Shown: positions 9,197-19,076, counted from the stretch's first letter. The stretch: DNA of 64,000 bases from Rhizobium leucaenae USDA 9039 (GCF_000426285.1 NZ_AUFB01000002.1:371660-435659); one strand, 5' to 3'. Notes: generated from the letters alone by a model not told the origin. Made by a program: numbers and translations.

Positions 9197-9216
9197 TGCC
9201 TTGATAAACAAACGCG

Positions 9217-9248
9217 AAAGGCCCGTCCTGGTTCCGGAGCGGGCCTTT
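9217..9248 (-). terminator. hairpin terminator after the VOC gene
   Basis: Arms AAAGGCCCG and CGGGCCTTT form a nine-pair stem with a 14-base loop. It lies between the VOC gene and the downstream AI-2E gene. The U-tract on the minus strand is only three bases, so termination may be partial. Confidence 0.5.
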
Positions 9249-9271
9249 TCGTCAGCCTATCGATAGGCGGG

Positions 9272-10138
9272 TCAGGCGATCAAATTCAGCCCGATGCCCC
9301 AGGGGTCACGCAGCGAGATCCCGCCGTCGCGTTTTTCCGTCTTGATCTCATGCATATCGAGTGCGGCGACTGCCTTGTCCAGCGCATCCTGATCGTTGAA
9401 TCGCAGCGTGTAGTCGGAAAGGCCGGTCATATCTTTGGACCGGATGCCGGCACCGCGGCTGTTCCAGGTGTTCGCGCCGAGATGATGGTGATAGCCGCCG
9501 GTTGCGAGGAAAGTCGCGCCGGGATAGCGCGCCGCCATGACGTTCATTCCCAACACATCGCGGTAAAAGGCATTCGCCTCCGCGACGTCGCCGACCTGCA
9601 AATGGATATGGCCGATCGCCGAACCCTCGGCCATACCGTCCCAGCGATCCTGCGGTGCGCTTTCGTAAAGCTTCTGCAAGTCGAGCCGCAGTGTCGCCAT
9701 TTCGACCGTCCCGTCGCTGTGGAATTTCCACTGTTCGTGCGGCCGGTCTGCGTAGATTTCGATGCCATTGCCCTCGGGGTCGGAAAGATAGATCGCCTCG
9801 CTGACGATATGGTCGGATGCGCCTTCAAGGGCGACGCCATTATGCGCTGCGTGCCGCAGCCAGCGGGCAAGCTCGACGCGATTAGGCATCAGAAAGGCGG
9901 TATGGAAGAGGCCCGCGGCGGTTTGCGGCGCGCGTTTGGCCGCGCGGTCGGTCGTCAGCGTCAGAAGCGGCTGACCGGCAACGCCCAGCACCTCGCCGCT
10001 GGCTGTCTTTTCAATGACCTTCAGGCCCAGCATGTTCTGGTAAAAGCCCGACACCAGCGTCAGATCGGTGACGATGAGATGCGACTGGCCGACATAAGCG
10101 GGGCGCGTCAGCGCATAGGAGGGTGCGGTTTCGGTCAT
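9272..10138 (-). CDS. VOC superfamily protein with two glyoxalase/dioxygenase modules (CatE-like)
   Basis: A 288-residue protein with two vicinal-oxygen-chelate domains (about 15-125 and 155-285). The pattern resembles the ring-cleaving extradiol dioxygenases: metal-ligand candidates are His in GHIHLQVGD and Glu in GNGIEIYADRPHEQW. Bacterial homologues are annotated as catechol 2,3-dioxygenase or simply VOC family. The substrate is unknown and ring cleavage is inferred. It is monocistronic, with a terminator-like hairpin 23 bases past its stop. Confidence 0.85.
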   Translation of the reverse strand: MTETAPSYALTRPAYVGQSHLIVTDLTLVSGFYQNMLGLKVIEKTASGEVLGVAGQPLLTLTTDRAAKRAPQTAAGLFHTAFLMPNRVELARWLRHAAHNGVALEGASDHIVSEAIYLSDPEGNGIEIYADRPHEQWKFHSDGTVEMATLRLDLQKLYESAPQDRWDGMAEGSAIGHIHLQVGDVAEANAFYRDVLGMNVMAARYPGATFLATGGYHHHLGANTWNSRGAGIRSKDMTGLSDYTLRFNDQDALDKAVAALDMHEIKTEKRDGGISLRDPWGIGLNLIA

Positions 10139-10462
10139 GTGAGTGTTCCAACTTCAATGTTTTGTAGGAGAGCAACCGGCGTGGCGACGAAAACGCCGCC
10201 AATAGCAAGGCCTGAGAGCTTCGCCGGTTGATGTGCCTCTTGGAATCCTCTGGCCCGCTGTACTTGACCTACATATGGCGGATTTGGATTGTTCACAGAA
10301 GACCAGAAATTGCGGATTGAGTGTTCGTTGCTTGTTGACAGAGTGAAATCGCCCTCTCGCCATTTACGAAGATTTACTTATATGCCCATTCCACCCCGGT
10401 TGCCTCCATCTTCGTGAGGTGCGACGATTGGGGTGGGTGCGACCAATTTGGAACAGGCGTGC
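10139..10462. other. divergent intergenic region
   Basis: This 324-bp gap separates the VOC gene (left) from the hemolysin III gene (right) and should hold both promoters. I see one GANTC site and no convincing repeat, small gene or RNA. Confidence 0.6.
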
Positions 10463-11131
10463 ATGCCCGAACTCAAAGGGATCCGTTGGGCCTATGACCG
10501 ATATGAGGTGATCGTTGACAGCATCGTCAACGGGACGGGCGTAGTCTTGGCTTTGATCGGCGCGACCGTGTTGATCTTCTATGCGACGGTGTGGAGCTCC
10601 TATGGCGAGATCGCCGCAGCCTGGATCTATGGCGTTGGCCTCGTTCTGACGCTGGCGATGTCCTTCGCCTACAATCTGTGGCCGGTGTCGCAGACCAAGT
10701 GGTTCCTACGGCGTTTTGATCACTCGGCCATTTTCCTATTCATCGCCGCTACCTATACGCCGTTTCTGGAGCGCGGCGCCGAGGATCCGCTGCTGTTTGC
10801 CATGCTGATTGCCATCTGGATTTTCGCCGGATTCGGCATTTTGCTGAAATGCGTTTTCCCGGGGCGATATGACCGGCTGGCTATCCTGCTCTATCTCGCG
10901 ATGGGATGGAGCGGCGTGCTGGTGGCGAGGTCCGTTTCCTTGCACATACCATTCGCGTCGATGCTGCTGATCGTCATCGGCGGCGTCATCTATTCGCTGG
11001 GCGTGATTTTCCACGTCTGGGAGAAGCTGCGCTTTCAGAACGCCATCTGGCATGGCTTCGTGCTTGCCGCGGCCGCCGTGCATTATTCGGCGGTGCTGAC
11101 CTGCTTCAGCCTGTCACCGGAAAACTCTTGA
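10463..11131 (+). CDS. hemolysin III family (PAQR-like) membrane protein
   Basis: A 222-residue seven-helix membrane protein of the YqfA/hemolysin III branch of the PAQR superfamily. The zinc/hydrolase-type residues are present: RRFDHSAIF with Asp-His, and the late WHGFVLAAAAVHY with two histidines. The ATG at 10463 (MPELKGIRWAYDRYE) is chosen by family start; the frame is open for ten further codons upstream. The role is uncertain: members have been linked to membrane lipid homeostasis, and lytic activity should not be assumed. The 3' end overlaps the convergent gene by 26 bases. Confidence 0.9.
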   Translation: MPELKGIRWAYDRYEVIVDSIVNGTGVVLALIGATVLIFYATVWSSYGEIAAAWIYGVGLVLTLAMSFAYNLWPVSQTKWFLRRFDHSAIFLFIAATYTPFLERGAEDPLLFAMLIAIWIFAGFGILLKCVFPGRYDRLAILLYLAMGWSGVLVARSVSLHIPFASMLLIVIGGVIYSLGVIFHVWEKLRFQNAIWHGFVLAAAAVHYSAVLTCFSLSPENS

Positions 11132-11621
11132 CGATCTGGGTCGTTGTCGCGCACTTCGTCGTCGAATGCAGGCTGCGTACCAGGCGCATCACGACAGCGT
11201 CGAAGCGCTGCATGTCCGTCTTGGGATAATCTATTTGGAAGAAGGCCGCAGCGCCATTGCAGAGGGCGACGCCGCGCACATAGACGATGCGGCCCTGCCT
11301 GGTGCCCGAAAAGCTGATGCCGCGCGAGTTCGATTTCGTGTAGGAGATCTGCCAGCCATCGTTCTTGGCAAGTGCGATACGGGTATTCGCTTCCGCAGAG
11401 AAGTCGCCATCGAGGATGTTTGTGCCGAAAACTAGCAGCCGCGCCGACTGATCGGTCGGCGTCAAGCTCAGTCCGTCGCCATTGTCCGAACGGGCCGAAA
11501 GGCGGAACTCCGGCGGCAGTTCGATCGTATAGCCGAACCGCGCATTGTCGTAGGACCACCAGTCGGTGGCCATTGCGGGCATGGCAGAAAAGAGCAGAAG
11601 GGCAGTCAGGCGCGCGAGCAT
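11106..11621 (-). CDS. exported protein of unknown function
   Basis: A 171-residue protein with a signal peptide (MLARLTALLLFSAMPAMA). The mature part opens DWWSYDNARFGYTIELPPEF, a pattern shared by small secreted rhizobial proteins, and ends with a polar tail. One cysteine lies in ALCNGAAAFF and a second in TKCATT. No domain is recognised. It is probably periplasmic. The start is supported by the signal peptide; the 3' end overlaps the hemolysin III gene on the other strand. Confidence 0.75.
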   Translation of the reverse strand: MLARLTALLLFSAMPAMATDWWSYDNARFGYTIELPPEFRLSARSDNGDGLSLTPTDQSARLLVFGTNILDGDFSAEANTRIALAKNDGWQISYTKSNSRGISFSGTRQGRIVYVRGVALCNGAAAFFQIDYPKTDMQRFDAVVMRLVRSLHSTTKCATTTQIVKSFPVTG

Positions 11622-11826
11622 TGCGGTTTCCGGGAGGCGGGATCTGCAAACAAGCTACGAATAGCCCATTTTTCAGCAGAAATTCCATAGTGATTCTAAG
11701 AATGATTAGAAAATAGCTTCAATTCGTTACGGTTTCATTTCGAGCCATGCAGGAATGACGGATTTACTTCATCAATATCGCGGAGTATGCCGCGATCTTT
11801 ATCCGACATAATTGGACAATGGGACT

Positions 11827-12333
11827 ATGGACCAAGCCGTGCTGCTTCGTGATGCGACCGAAGCCGATCTGCCCGCAATTTGCGAGATCTACAACGACGC
11901 CGTTTTGCACACGACCGCGATCTGGAACGACACGCTGGTCGACGTCGCCAACCGGATTGAATGGCTCAAGGCGCGAAAGGCGAGAGGCTTCCCGATCATC
12001 GTCGCGGAAAAGGACGGCGAGGTTGCGGGTTATGCCTCCTACGGCGATTGGCGCGCCTTCGACGGCTACCGCCACACGGTCGAAAATTCCGTCTATGTCA
12101 GCAAGGACCACCGCGGCCTTGGCATCGGCGAAGGCTTGCTGCGCGAACTTATCGTCCGTGCCGGCAACGGCAATATCCACGTTATGATCGCCGCCATCGA
12201 GACCGGCAACACCACCTCCATCCGCCTGCATGAAAAGCTCGGTTTCCGCATCGTCGGCCAATTTTCGGAAGTCGGCACCAAGTTCGGCCGCTGGCTGGAT
12301 CTGACCTGCATGGAGCTGCGCATAACGGTCTGA
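11827..12333 (+). CDS. GNAT family N-acetyltransferase, phosphinothricin acetyltransferase-like
   Basis: A 168-residue GNAT enzyme. The N-terminal RDATEADLPAICEIYNDAV and the acetyl-CoA loop DHRGLGIGEGLL are typical of the Pat/YncA branch, as is the late LHEKLGFRIVGQF. Such enzymes acetylate small amines; action on phosphinothricin or on methionine sulfone/sulfoximine is possible but not provable here. The ATG at 11827, preceded by GGGA, is preferred over a TTG fifteen bases upstream. Confidence 0.9.
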   Translation: MDQAVLLRDATEADLPAICEIYNDAVLHTTAIWNDTLVDVANRIEWLKARKARGFPIIVAEKDGEVAGYASYGDWRAFDGYRHTVENSVYVSKDHRGLGIGEGLLRELIVRAGNGNIHVMIAAIETGNTTSIRLHEKLGFRIVGQFSEVGTKFGRWLDLTCMELRITV

Positions 12334-12339
12334 GCCGGT

Positions 12340-12480
12340 CTACCCGCCTATTTGCCCGGCTTCAAACACCATGGCACGGCCGTTGATGCAATAGCGCAAC
12401 CCGGTCGGCGCCGGCCCGTCGGGGAAGACATGGCCGAGATGGGCTTCGCAGGCGCTGCAGCGGACCCAGAAGCCAAAAAA
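12340..12480 (-). pseudogene. msrB: C-terminal remnant of methionine sulfoxide reductase B
   Basis: Reading the minus strand gives [17 protein letters not shown], then [16 protein letters not shown] and a stop. This is the C-terminal third of MsrB, with the second zinc CxxC and the catalytic Cys of RYCIN. The N-terminal two thirds are absent: the frame upstream turns into unrelated sequence and meets a stop near 12545, and no suitable start or ribosome binding site is present. It is therefore a decayed fragment between the GNAT gene and the Mrp operon. Confidence 0.85.
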
Positions 12481-12603
12481 CGATTCCGGTGGTTTACCGC
12501 TCAGTTTTTCTCGCGCAGGGCTTGAGGCAATCCAGCCTTTAGCCTATCCCAATGGAGACTTTCGGCTTCGCCGAATTCCGCGATCGTTCAGCAGGGAGAA
12601 GAC

Positions 12604-14979
12604 ATGGCCAGTGTCACCGGCCTGACATTCCTGGCTCTGTGTCTGCCCTTTCTCGGTGCGATCATCGCGCCCGCCGCTGTCCGTTATCTCGGGCACAATG
12701 CGGCCTGGCCGCTGGCGCTGTTCCCCGCACTCGCCTTTCTGCATTTCGCGGGTTTTCTTCCAGGCATTGCCGCTGGCCACAATGTTGAGGACGGCTTCGA
12801 TTGGGTGCCAAGCCTTGGCCTGCGCTTTTCCTGGCTGCTCGACGGCCTGTCACTGACATTCGCGCTGCTGATCACCGGCGTTGGGACTCTGATCGTGCTT
12901 TATGCCGGCGGCTACCTGAAGGGCCATGTGGACCAAGGCCGCTTCTTCTCCTTTATCTTCCTGTTCATGGGGTCGATGCTTGGGCTGGTCGCGTCGGACA
13001 GTTTCCTGACGCTGTTCGTTTTTTGGGAACTGACCTCTATCACCTCTTTCCTGCTCATCGGGTTCGATCATCAGCGAGCGGCCGCACGACGCGCTGCCTT
13101 GCAGGCACTGGTCGTCACCGGCGGGGGAGGGCTGCTGCTGCTCGCGGGCCTATTGTTGATCTGGCAGATCACCGGCGCTGCTGACATGTCCGGTCTGCTG
13201 AGGACCGGCGGCGCGCTGCGCGAAAGTCCGCTCTATATCGCCGCGCTGATCCTGGTGCTCGGCGGCGCCTTTACCAAGTCCGCCCAGTTCCCGTTCCATT
13301 TCTGGCTGCCGAATGCCATGGAGGCGCCGACGCCCGTGTCGGCCTATCTGCATTCTGCAACCATGGTGAAGGCCGGTGTCTACCTGTTGATGAGGCTCAA
13401 CCCGGCGATGGGCGACACTACGGCCTGGGAGACGATCCTGCCGGTCTTCGGCGGCATGACATTGATGGTCGGGACGCTGCTTGCCATCCGCCAGACCGAT
13501 CTAAAGCTGAAGCTCGCCTATACTACGGTTTCCTCCCTAGGATTGCTGGTGTTGCTCACCGGCTTCGGCTCCGATCATGCGGTCGAGGCGGCCGTGCTCT
13601 ATCTGGTGGCGCATTCGCTGTTCAAAGGCGCGCTGTTCATGGTCGCCGGCATCGTCGATCATGAGACGGGCACACGTGATATCACCCGTCTCGGCGGCCT
13701 GCGCAACGCCATGCCATTGACTTTTGCGGCAGCGTTGGCAGCGGCAATTTCCATGGGCGGCTTGCCGCCCGCCATCGGATTCCTCGCGAAAGAGGAAATC
13801 TATGGTGCGCTGGCCCAATCCTCCCCTTGGCCGATCATCCTGACGATCATTGCGATTGCGGGTAACGCCCTGATGTTCGCCATCGCCTTCGCAGTGGCAT
13901 TGAAGCCATTCATCGGCGTGCGTGTCGAAACGCCGAAACATCCGCATGAGGCGCCGCCGCTGCTCTGGCTCGGTCCAGTTCTGCTCGCCATTTTCGGTCT
14001 GGCCGCCGCCGTGGGCTCAGATGTTTGGCACACCTACATATCCTCGCCAATGGCAAGTGCCGTCGGCGGCAAGGCAACGGAGATATCGATCTCGCTCGTT
14101 CCGCACCTGGGCACGCCCTTGGCGCTGTCCGCCTTGACCATACTGATCGGCATTCTCGTTTACTGGCAGCTCGATCGCGCCCGCTTTCTTATGGCGGTGG
14201 TGCTGCGCAAACTCGGGCCAGGACCGGATCACGGCTTCGATGCCTTCATCTCCGGGCTGGTGCGCCTGTCGCATGCCGTCTCCCGCTTTCTGCAGCCTGG
14301 CCGGTTGGAGATATACGTCACGGTCACATTCCTTTGCCTTGCTGTAATGCTACTGGTTCCGCCAGTGCTCTATGGCGAGCTGCCCGCCATGCCCTCATGG
14401 CCGGACATGCAATGGCACGAGGCGGCAATTTTCCTCATCGCAATCATCGGCCTTGCGGCCGTCATCAGGGCCCGCGATCGGCTGACCGCGATCGTTTCGC
14501 TCGGTGTTCAAGGTTTTGCCGTCGCCGTCATCTTCCTTCTCTTCGGGGCGCCGGATCTGTCCTTCACGCAGTTCATGGTCGAGACTCTCTCCGTCGTCAT
14601 CCTCGCGCTGGTGATGACGCGGCTGCGCCTGTCTGCCGCCGATCGTCGTTCGCCACTGCAGATGCTGTTGCATGGGGCGCTTGCGATCGCCTGCGGCCTC
14701 GGCTTCGGATTGCTGCTCCTGAAAGCCACGCAAGCCCCCTTCGACCTGACATTGACCGCGTTCTTCAACCATTATTCCAAGCTGATCGCCCACGGCACCA
14801 ATGTCGTCAACGTCATCATCGTCGACTTCCGCGGCACGGACACGCTCGGCGAGATCGCCGTCGTCACCATCACCGGCCTTGCCATTCTGGCGCTGATCCG
14901 CATTCGCGCCGGCGGTGAGCGCAAGCTTGCGGCCAACGACCCCGAGGTGAAGGGCGCGACGGGGGCCGGTCGTCAATGA
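12604..14979 (+). CDS. mrpA: Mrp Na+/H+ antiporter subunit A
   Basis: A 791-residue polytopic membrane subunit related to NuoL, with the proton-channel residues of the family: the glutamate in [13 protein letters not shown] and the lysine in [13 protein letters not shown]. The C-terminal part (about 600-770) is the MbhD/MbhE-like extension found in full-length MrpA. A GGAGAAGAC site precedes the ATG. It opens the seven-gene operon for a multisubunit monovalent cation/proton antiporter important for alkaline pH and salt. In rhizobia this locus is also called pha2. Its stop overlaps the mrpB start by four bases. Confidence 0.95.
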   Translation: MASVTGLTFLALCLPFLGAIIAPAAVRYLGHNAAWPLALFPALAFLHFAGFLPGIAAGHNVEDGFDWVPSLGLRFSWLLDGLSLTFALLITGVGTLIVLYAGGYLKGHVDQGRFFSFIFLFMGSMLGLVASDSFLTLFVFWELTSITSFLLIGFDHQRAAARRAALQALVVTGGGGLLLLAGLLLIWQITGAADMSGLLRTGGALRESPLYIAALILVLGGAFTKSAQFPFHFWLPNAMEAPTPVSAYLHSATMVKAGVYLLMRLNPAMGDTTAWETILPVFGGMTLMVGTLLAIRQTDLKLKLAYTTVSSLGLLVLLTGFGSDHAVEAAVLYLVAHSLFKGALFMVAGIVDHETGTRDITRLGGLRNAMPLTFAAALAAAISMGGLPPAIGFLAKEEIYGALAQSSPWPIILTIIAIAGNALMFAIAFAVALKPFIGVRVETPKHPHEAPPLLWLGPVLLAIFGLAAAVGSDVWHTYISSPMASAVGGKATEISISLVPHLGTPLALSALTILIGILVYWQLDRARFLMAVVLRKLGPGPDHGFDAFISGLVRLSHAVSRFLQPGRLEIYVTVTFLCLAVMLLVPPVLYGELPAMPSWPDMQWHEAAIFLIAIIGLAAVIRARDRLTAIVSLGVQGFAVAVIFLLFGAPDLSFTQFMVETLSVVILALVMTRLRLSAADRRSPLQMLLHGALAIACGLGFGLLLLKATQAPFDLTLTAFFNHYSKLIAHGTNVVNVIIVDFRGTDTLGEIAVVTITGLAILALIRIRAGGERKLAANDPEVKGATGAGRQ

Positions 14980-15395
14980 ACACCGTCATCTTCCGGACCG
15001 CCGCGCCTTTCCTCACCGCCTTGATGCTGCTTTTCTCCGTCTTCGTACTGCTGCGCGGCCATAATGAGCCCGGCGGAGGTTTCATCGGTGGATTGATCGC
15101 GGCGTCCGCGCTGGCGATCTACGGCATTGCCTGTGGTGTGATGGCGGTGCGCCGGGCGATTATCGTCCATCCTCTGACGATTGCCGGTTTCGGCTTGCTG
15201 GCGTCCACGGTTGCTGGATTGTTGTCGGCCTTCTCCGGTGTGCCCTTCATGACCGGGCTCTGGATCTATCCGCATCTCTTTGGCGTCCAGGTGCCGCTTT
15301 CGAGCGTCATGCTGTTCGATGCCGGCGTCTATCTGGTCGTTGTCGGGGCCATTACCTCGATCGCACTGGCGCTCGAAGAGCGGGAGGTGGACTGA
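14976..15395 (+). CDS. mrpB: Mrp antiporter subunit B
   Basis: A 139-residue membrane protein with four hydrophobic segments and the MnhB motif [13 protein letters not shown] at about 28-40. ATGA overlap with mrpA and TGATG overlap with mrpC indicate translational coupling. It is a separate gene, so this is the seven-subunit (group 1) layout rather than the fused AB arrangement of the rhizobial pha1 locus. Confidence 0.95.
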   Translation: MNTVIFRTAAPFLTALMLLFSVFVLLRGHNEPGGGFIGGLIAASALAIYGIACGVMAVRRAIIVHPLTIAGFGLLASTVAGLLSAFSGVPFMTGLWIYPHLFGVQVPLSSVMLFDAGVYLVVVGAITSIALALEEREVD

Positions 15396-15772
15396 TGGAG
15401 GTGGTCTTCGCGACGCTCGTCGGCCTGTTCTTCGCCGCTGCGATCTATCTGATGCTGTCGAAATTTTCGATCCGCATCATGCTGGGCATCGCAATCCTCG
15501 GAAATGCCGTCAACCTGCTGCTTTTCACGGCGGGCCGGGTGACGCCCGAAGTGCCGCCGATCATTCCTGCCGGCGCCGATACGCTCAATGCGAACGCCGC
15601 CAATCCGCTGCCGCAGGCCCTGATCCTGACGGCGATCGTCATATCGTTCTCCTTCCTCGCCTTCCTGCTGGTGCTGACCTATCGGGCCTATCAGGATCTG
15701 AAGACCGACAATACCGGCGAGATGCGGCTGGCAGAACCGGAAGAGCGGCCGTTGCCGCCCTTGGGATATTGA
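15395..15772 (+). CDS. mrpC: Mrp antiporter subunit C
   Basis: A 125-residue NuoK-like membrane subunit with three hydrophobic helices. The family pattern GIAILGNAVNLLLF and the second-half LPQALILTAIVISF are intact. Coupled by overlapping stop and start codons to mrpB; four bases separate it from mrpD. Confidence 0.95.
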   Translation: MEVVFATLVGLFFAAAIYLMLSKFSIRIMLGIAILGNAVNLLLFTAGRVTPEVPPIIPAGADTLNANAANPLPQALILTAIVISFSFLAFLLVLTYRAYQDLKTDNTGEMRLAEPEERPLPPLGY

Positions 15773-15776
15773 CGAC

Positions 15777-17342
15777 ATGGCGGGGCCGACCAATACCGCT
15801 CTCGATCTTTCCTCCGCCCTGGTGACAGCGCCGGTAGAAGCCGGTCACTGGCTGGTCATCCTGCCAGTCGCCTTGTGCATCGGTCTTGGCGCAATTTTGA
15901 CGATGCTGCGCGACCGCGCCGCGCTGCACGGCTGGATCGCCATTCCCGGCCTGGTTCTGCTGGTGCTGATCGATGCGGCTCTGCTTTACAAGGTTGCCAA
16001 AGAGGGGCCGGTGACCATGGTCATGGGCCGCTGGCTGCCGCCGTTCGGCATTGCCTTCAGCGCCGACCTTCTCGGCGCGGTCATGGCACTGGCGGCGGCG
16101 GTCGTTGCATTGGCGGCGAGCCTCTATGCGCTCGACGAGATTACGACCAGCGGTCGCCGCTACGGCTTCTTTCCTTTTCTCATGCTGCTGCTCGCGGGCG
16201 TCAGCGGCGCATTTCTGACCGGCGACATCTTCAATCTCTATGTCTGGTTCGAAGTGCTGCTGATTTCCTCCTTCGGCCTGCTGATCCTCGGCTCGGAGCG
16301 TGAGCAGATCGACGGCGCTTTGAAATATGCGGTGCTGAACCTCATCGCCACGACGCTATTTCTCGTTTCCGTCGGCTATGTCTATGCCATCTTCGGTACG
16401 CTCAACATGGCCGATATCGCGGCGAAGGCGAGGGCGCCCGGCAACGCGGCACCATTGATGACGCTGGCCGGCCTGTTCCTACTTGCTTTCGGCATGAAGG
16501 CCGCGGCCTTTCCGGTCAATTTCTGGCTGCCGGCGTCTTACCATACGCCGCGTATCACCGTCTCAGCGCTTTTTGCCGGCCTGCTCACCAAGGTCGGCAT
16601 TTATGCGCTGATCAGGGTTCTGGTCATGCTGCTGCCGACCGAGCGCGCCGGGCTCGGTCCGATCACTACCATCGTTGCCATTGCGACCATGATGGCCGGT
16701 GTGCTCGGAGCACTCGGCGAAAGCGATATTCGCCGCCTGTTCGGTTATGTCGTCATTTCCGGCATCGGCACCATGCTGGCCGGCGTTGCGCTTGGCAGCC
16801 CCAGCGGTCTCAGCGGCGCGATCTTTTATGCGCTGCATTCCATGGTGTTGATGACCGCGCTCTATCTGCTGGCTGGCCAAGTAGCAAAACTTGGCGGAGG
16901 GTTCTCGCTCACGACACTCGGCGGGCTTTACCGGCAAAGCGGCTGGTTCGCCGGTCTGTCGCTGGTGCTGTTTTTCGCCGCGTGCGGTCTGCCGCCATTT
17001 TCCGGCTTCTGGCCCAAGGTCATCCTGGTGAAGGCGGCGCTCGACACGGGTGCTTGGTGGATTGCCGCTGCGATCCTGCTCACGGGTTTTCTCACCACTA
17101 TTGTTTTTGGCCGCATCTTTCTCCTCGTCTATTGGCGTCCGGGATTCGTGCAGGATGCTGCCCTGCCGCAGTCGGTCGCTTGGCAGGCCGGCTTGCCGCT
17201 CGCCGCCCTTGCCGCCTTGGTCATAGGCTTTGGTCTGTTTCCGGAGCCGCTGCTGCATCTGACGCAGCTTGCCGCCGGCGGCCTCGAGGATCCTGCGGCC
17301 TATCTGCATTCCGTCTTTCCGGAAGGAGCGGGGGCTCAATGA
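15777..17342 (+). CDS. mrpD: Mrp antiporter subunit D
   Basis: A 521-residue NuoN/NuoM-like proton-translocating subunit with about fourteen membrane helices. The functional glutamate lies in LYVWFEVLLISSF and the key lysine in FAGLLTKVGIYAL; FPVNFWLPASYHTPR precedes it. Length is typical. The stop overlaps the mrpE start by four bases (ATGA). Confidence 0.95.
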   Translation: MAGPTNTALDLSSALVTAPVEAGHWLVILPVALCIGLGAILTMLRDRAALHGWIAIPGLVLLVLIDAALLYKVAKEGPVTMVMGRWLPPFGIAFSADLLGAVMALAAAVVALAASLYALDEITTSGRRYGFFPFLMLLLAGVSGAFLTGDIFNLYVWFEVLLISSFGLLILGSEREQIDGALKYAVLNLIATTLFLVSVGYVYAIFGTLNMADIAAKARAPGNAAPLMTLAGLFLLAFGMKAAAFPVNFWLPASYHTPRITVSALFAGLLTKVGIYALIRVLVMLLPTERAGLGPITTIVAIATMMAGVLGALGESDIRRLFGYVVISGIGTMLAGVALGSPSGLSGAIFYALHSMVLMTALYLLAGQVAKLGGGFSLTTLGGLYRQSGWFAGLSLVLFFAACGLPPFSGFWPKVILVKAALDTGAWWIAAAILLTGFLTTIVFGRIFLLVYWRPGFVQDAALPQSVAWQAGLPLAALAALVIGFGLFPEPLLHLTQLAAGGLEDPAAYLHSVFPEGAGAQ

Positions 17343-17812
17343 TCCTGTTCGTCTTCAACCTGCTGCTCGCCATCGTTTGGGTCGCCGTCACCGGCAGCGC
17401 CTCTTTCCTTAATCTCGTGTTTGGTTTTGTCCTCTCGGCGCTTGTTCTGGCCGCTGTGCGCGAGTCCTATGGCGGCGGACTCTATCTCGGGCGTATTAGG
17501 CGGATTCTCGCGCTGTTGCTGCTGTTCCTGCGCGAACTCGCCAAATCGGCGTGGGCAGTCGCGGTCACCGTCATGAGCCCGAACATGGATGTGAAGCCCG
17601 GCATCTTCGCCTTTCCGCTGACCGTCGACCGCGATTTCGAGATCACCCTGCTTGCCAATCTCATCACGCTGACGCCCGGCACCCTTTCCGTCGACGTTTC
17701 CGACGACCGTAAAACGCTTTACGTGCACGCGCTCGACTGTTCCGACCCGGAGGCAGTGAAGCGCAGCATAGCCGATGGTTTCGAGCGTCGAATCATAGAG
17801 GCTTTCCGATGA
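17339..17812 (+). CDS. mrpE: Mrp antiporter subunit E
   Basis: A 157-residue subunit with N-terminal membrane helices (about 2-65) and a cytoplasmic domain carrying [17 protein letters not shown], the MnhE signature. The start is the ATG at 17339 inside the mrpD stop; the frame is open much further upstream but only as antisense-like sequence within mrpD. It overlaps mrpF by four bases. Confidence 0.94.
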   Translation: MILFVFNLLLAIVWVAVTGSASFLNLVFGFVLSALVLAAVRESYGGGLYLGRIRRILALLLLFLRELAKSAWAVAVTVMSPNMDVKPGIFAFPLTVDRDFEITLLANLITLTPGTLSVDVSDDRKTLYVHALDCSDPEAVKRSIADGFERRIIEAFR

Positions 17813-18177
17813 TTGCCGCTTCCATTGTTTCCGCCGCCGCCATGGTGTCGCTTGCTATTTTGAGCCTGGCCTTCCTGCTCACCGTCTTTCGCGTGGTGGT
17901 CGGTCCGACTTTGCCCGATCGGGTGCTGGCGCTCGATATGCTGGCAGCGCTCGCCATCGGCTTCATCGCGGTTATCGCCATCAAGACCGGCTTCACGCTC
18001 TATATCGACATCGCCATCGCGCTCGGCCTCGTCGGTTTTCTGGCAACCGTCGCCTTTGCCCGGTTCATCCTAACCCACGGCACGTCGGGTCAAGCCGAAC
18101 GGCAGCCGTCGGCTGCGACTGCGGCCGAGAGGAAGCGGGTTCGCAGGGATGGCCGCCGCAAGAAGAGGGGACGTTGA
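17809..18177 (+). CDS. mrpF: Mrp antiporter subunit F with a basic C-terminal tail
   Basis: A 122-residue protein with three membrane helices and the MnhF motif [17 protein letters not shown]. The conserved part ends near FARFI at residue 86; a further 35 residues form a strongly basic tail ([15 protein letters not shown] at the end) that most MrpF proteins lack. The tail should lie in the cytoplasm if topology is conserved. Overlaps mrpG at TGATG. Confidence 0.93.
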   Translation: MIAASIVSAAAMVSLAILSLAFLLTVFRVVVGPTLPDRVLALDMLAALAIGFIAVIAIKTGFTLYIDIAIALGLVGFLATVAFARFILTHGTSGQAERQPSAATAAERKRVRRDGRRKKRGR

Positions 18178-18539
18178 TGCAACTGGTCGCCGCCATCATT
18201 GTCGCGTTCCTGCTCCTGGCGGGCGCCTTGTTTTCGCTGATCGCATCGATCGGCATCGTCCGCCTGCCGGATCTTTATAGCCGCATGCACGCCGCTTCGA
18301 AGGCCGGCACGGTCGGTTCCGGCCTGTTGCTACTTGCAGTCGGTATTCATTCGCAGGATCTGCCGACTTTGGCGCGGGCGCTGGCTGGTTTTGTGTTTTT
18401 CGTCTTGACCGCGCCGATTTCCGCCCATCTTCTCTCGCGCGCCGCCCACAAGGCGGGTCACCGGCTGATGCCGCCGTCCGTGCGAGATGATCTTTCGAAA
18501 GGCTTGATAGAGCAGCGTTCTTACAAAATGAAAAACTAA
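18177..18539 (+). CDS. mrpG: Mrp antiporter subunit G
   Basis: A 120-residue membrane subunit with three hydrophobic helices and the MnhG pattern [21 protein letters not shown]. The ATG overlapping the mrpF stop is taken as start; a TTG one codon earlier also reads in frame. Last gene of the operon. No strong terminator is visible in the following bases. Confidence 0.94.
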   Translation: MQLVAAIIVAFLLLAGALFSLIASIGIVRLPDLYSRMHAASKAGTVGSGLLLLAVGIHSQDLPTLARALAGFVFFVLTAPISAHLLSRAAHKAGHRLMPPSVRDDLSKGLIEQRSYKMKN

Positions 18540-18879
18540 CAAACGCTTGGATTGCCAGAAAAATGAATAGAAATTCTCGTCGTTAGTTACCTATTTTTAA
18601 TAGATGAGAATTTTGCAAAGAAATGATAGAATTAAAAACTGGACATTTGGAGAAAGAGTGGTAATCCAGATTCAAGTAGAGTTCTGATGTTGAGTTAGTC
18701 TCAACCGGCTTTAAGTGCCCTATGCTTTGATCTTTCTTTCAAGAGACGGCGGGCAAAACTTTCTTCCGGTTAAGGATTGGCGGACCTATCTCCGTCATCA
18801 CTGATTCTACCGTCAGGCGGTATAGAAACGGGTTTCGTTGCACGAAGTCTAGGGGTGGATTTCGTATTACGAGCAATAT

Positions 18880-18902
18880 GGCATGAAATGCCCCGTTTTT
18901 TT
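18880..18902 (+). terminator. possible attenuator or terminator in the mucR leader
   Basis: GGCAT-gaa-ATGCC is followed by ccg and seven T residues. The stem is only five pairs, so the call is weak, but the uninterrupted T run after a hairpin is the form of an intrinsic terminator. It could end a leader transcript or a small RNA read toward mucR. Confidence 0.3.
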
Positions 18903-19014
18903 GCTGATGGCTGCTACGAATATGGGCGATGCCGTTTGCGCGGTGTGTCCAGCGCATATGCTAATGAAAATCGGAATGGTTTTTGAAGAAGTATGCGCAA
19001 ATTCTAAAGTAATG

Positions 19015-19048
19015 CTGTGTTACGTGCTTCCTTGGAGCCCTAACACAG
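19015..19048 (+). promoter_or_regulatory. inverted repeat before mucR
   Basis: CTGTGTTA and TAACACAG are perfect eight-base arms around an 18-base spacer, ending 28 bp before the mucR ATG. It could be a MucR autoregulatory site at DNA level or a leader hairpin at RNA level. Confidence 0.45.
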
Positions 19049-19076
19049 TGGGCAAGCCGATGAACAGGAGAACAAA

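Larger units (their letters stand above)
18540..19076. promoter_or_regulatory. long AT-rich mucR upstream region
   Basis: This 537-bp gap between mrpG and mucR is clearly richer in A and T than its surroundings. Long upstream regions with autoregulatory sites are known for rosR/mucR genes of rhizobia, where MucR binds AT-rich DNA. It contains the terminator-like element at 18880-18902 and the hairpin at 19015-19048. Short open frames in it have no protein-like composition. Confidence 0.6.
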
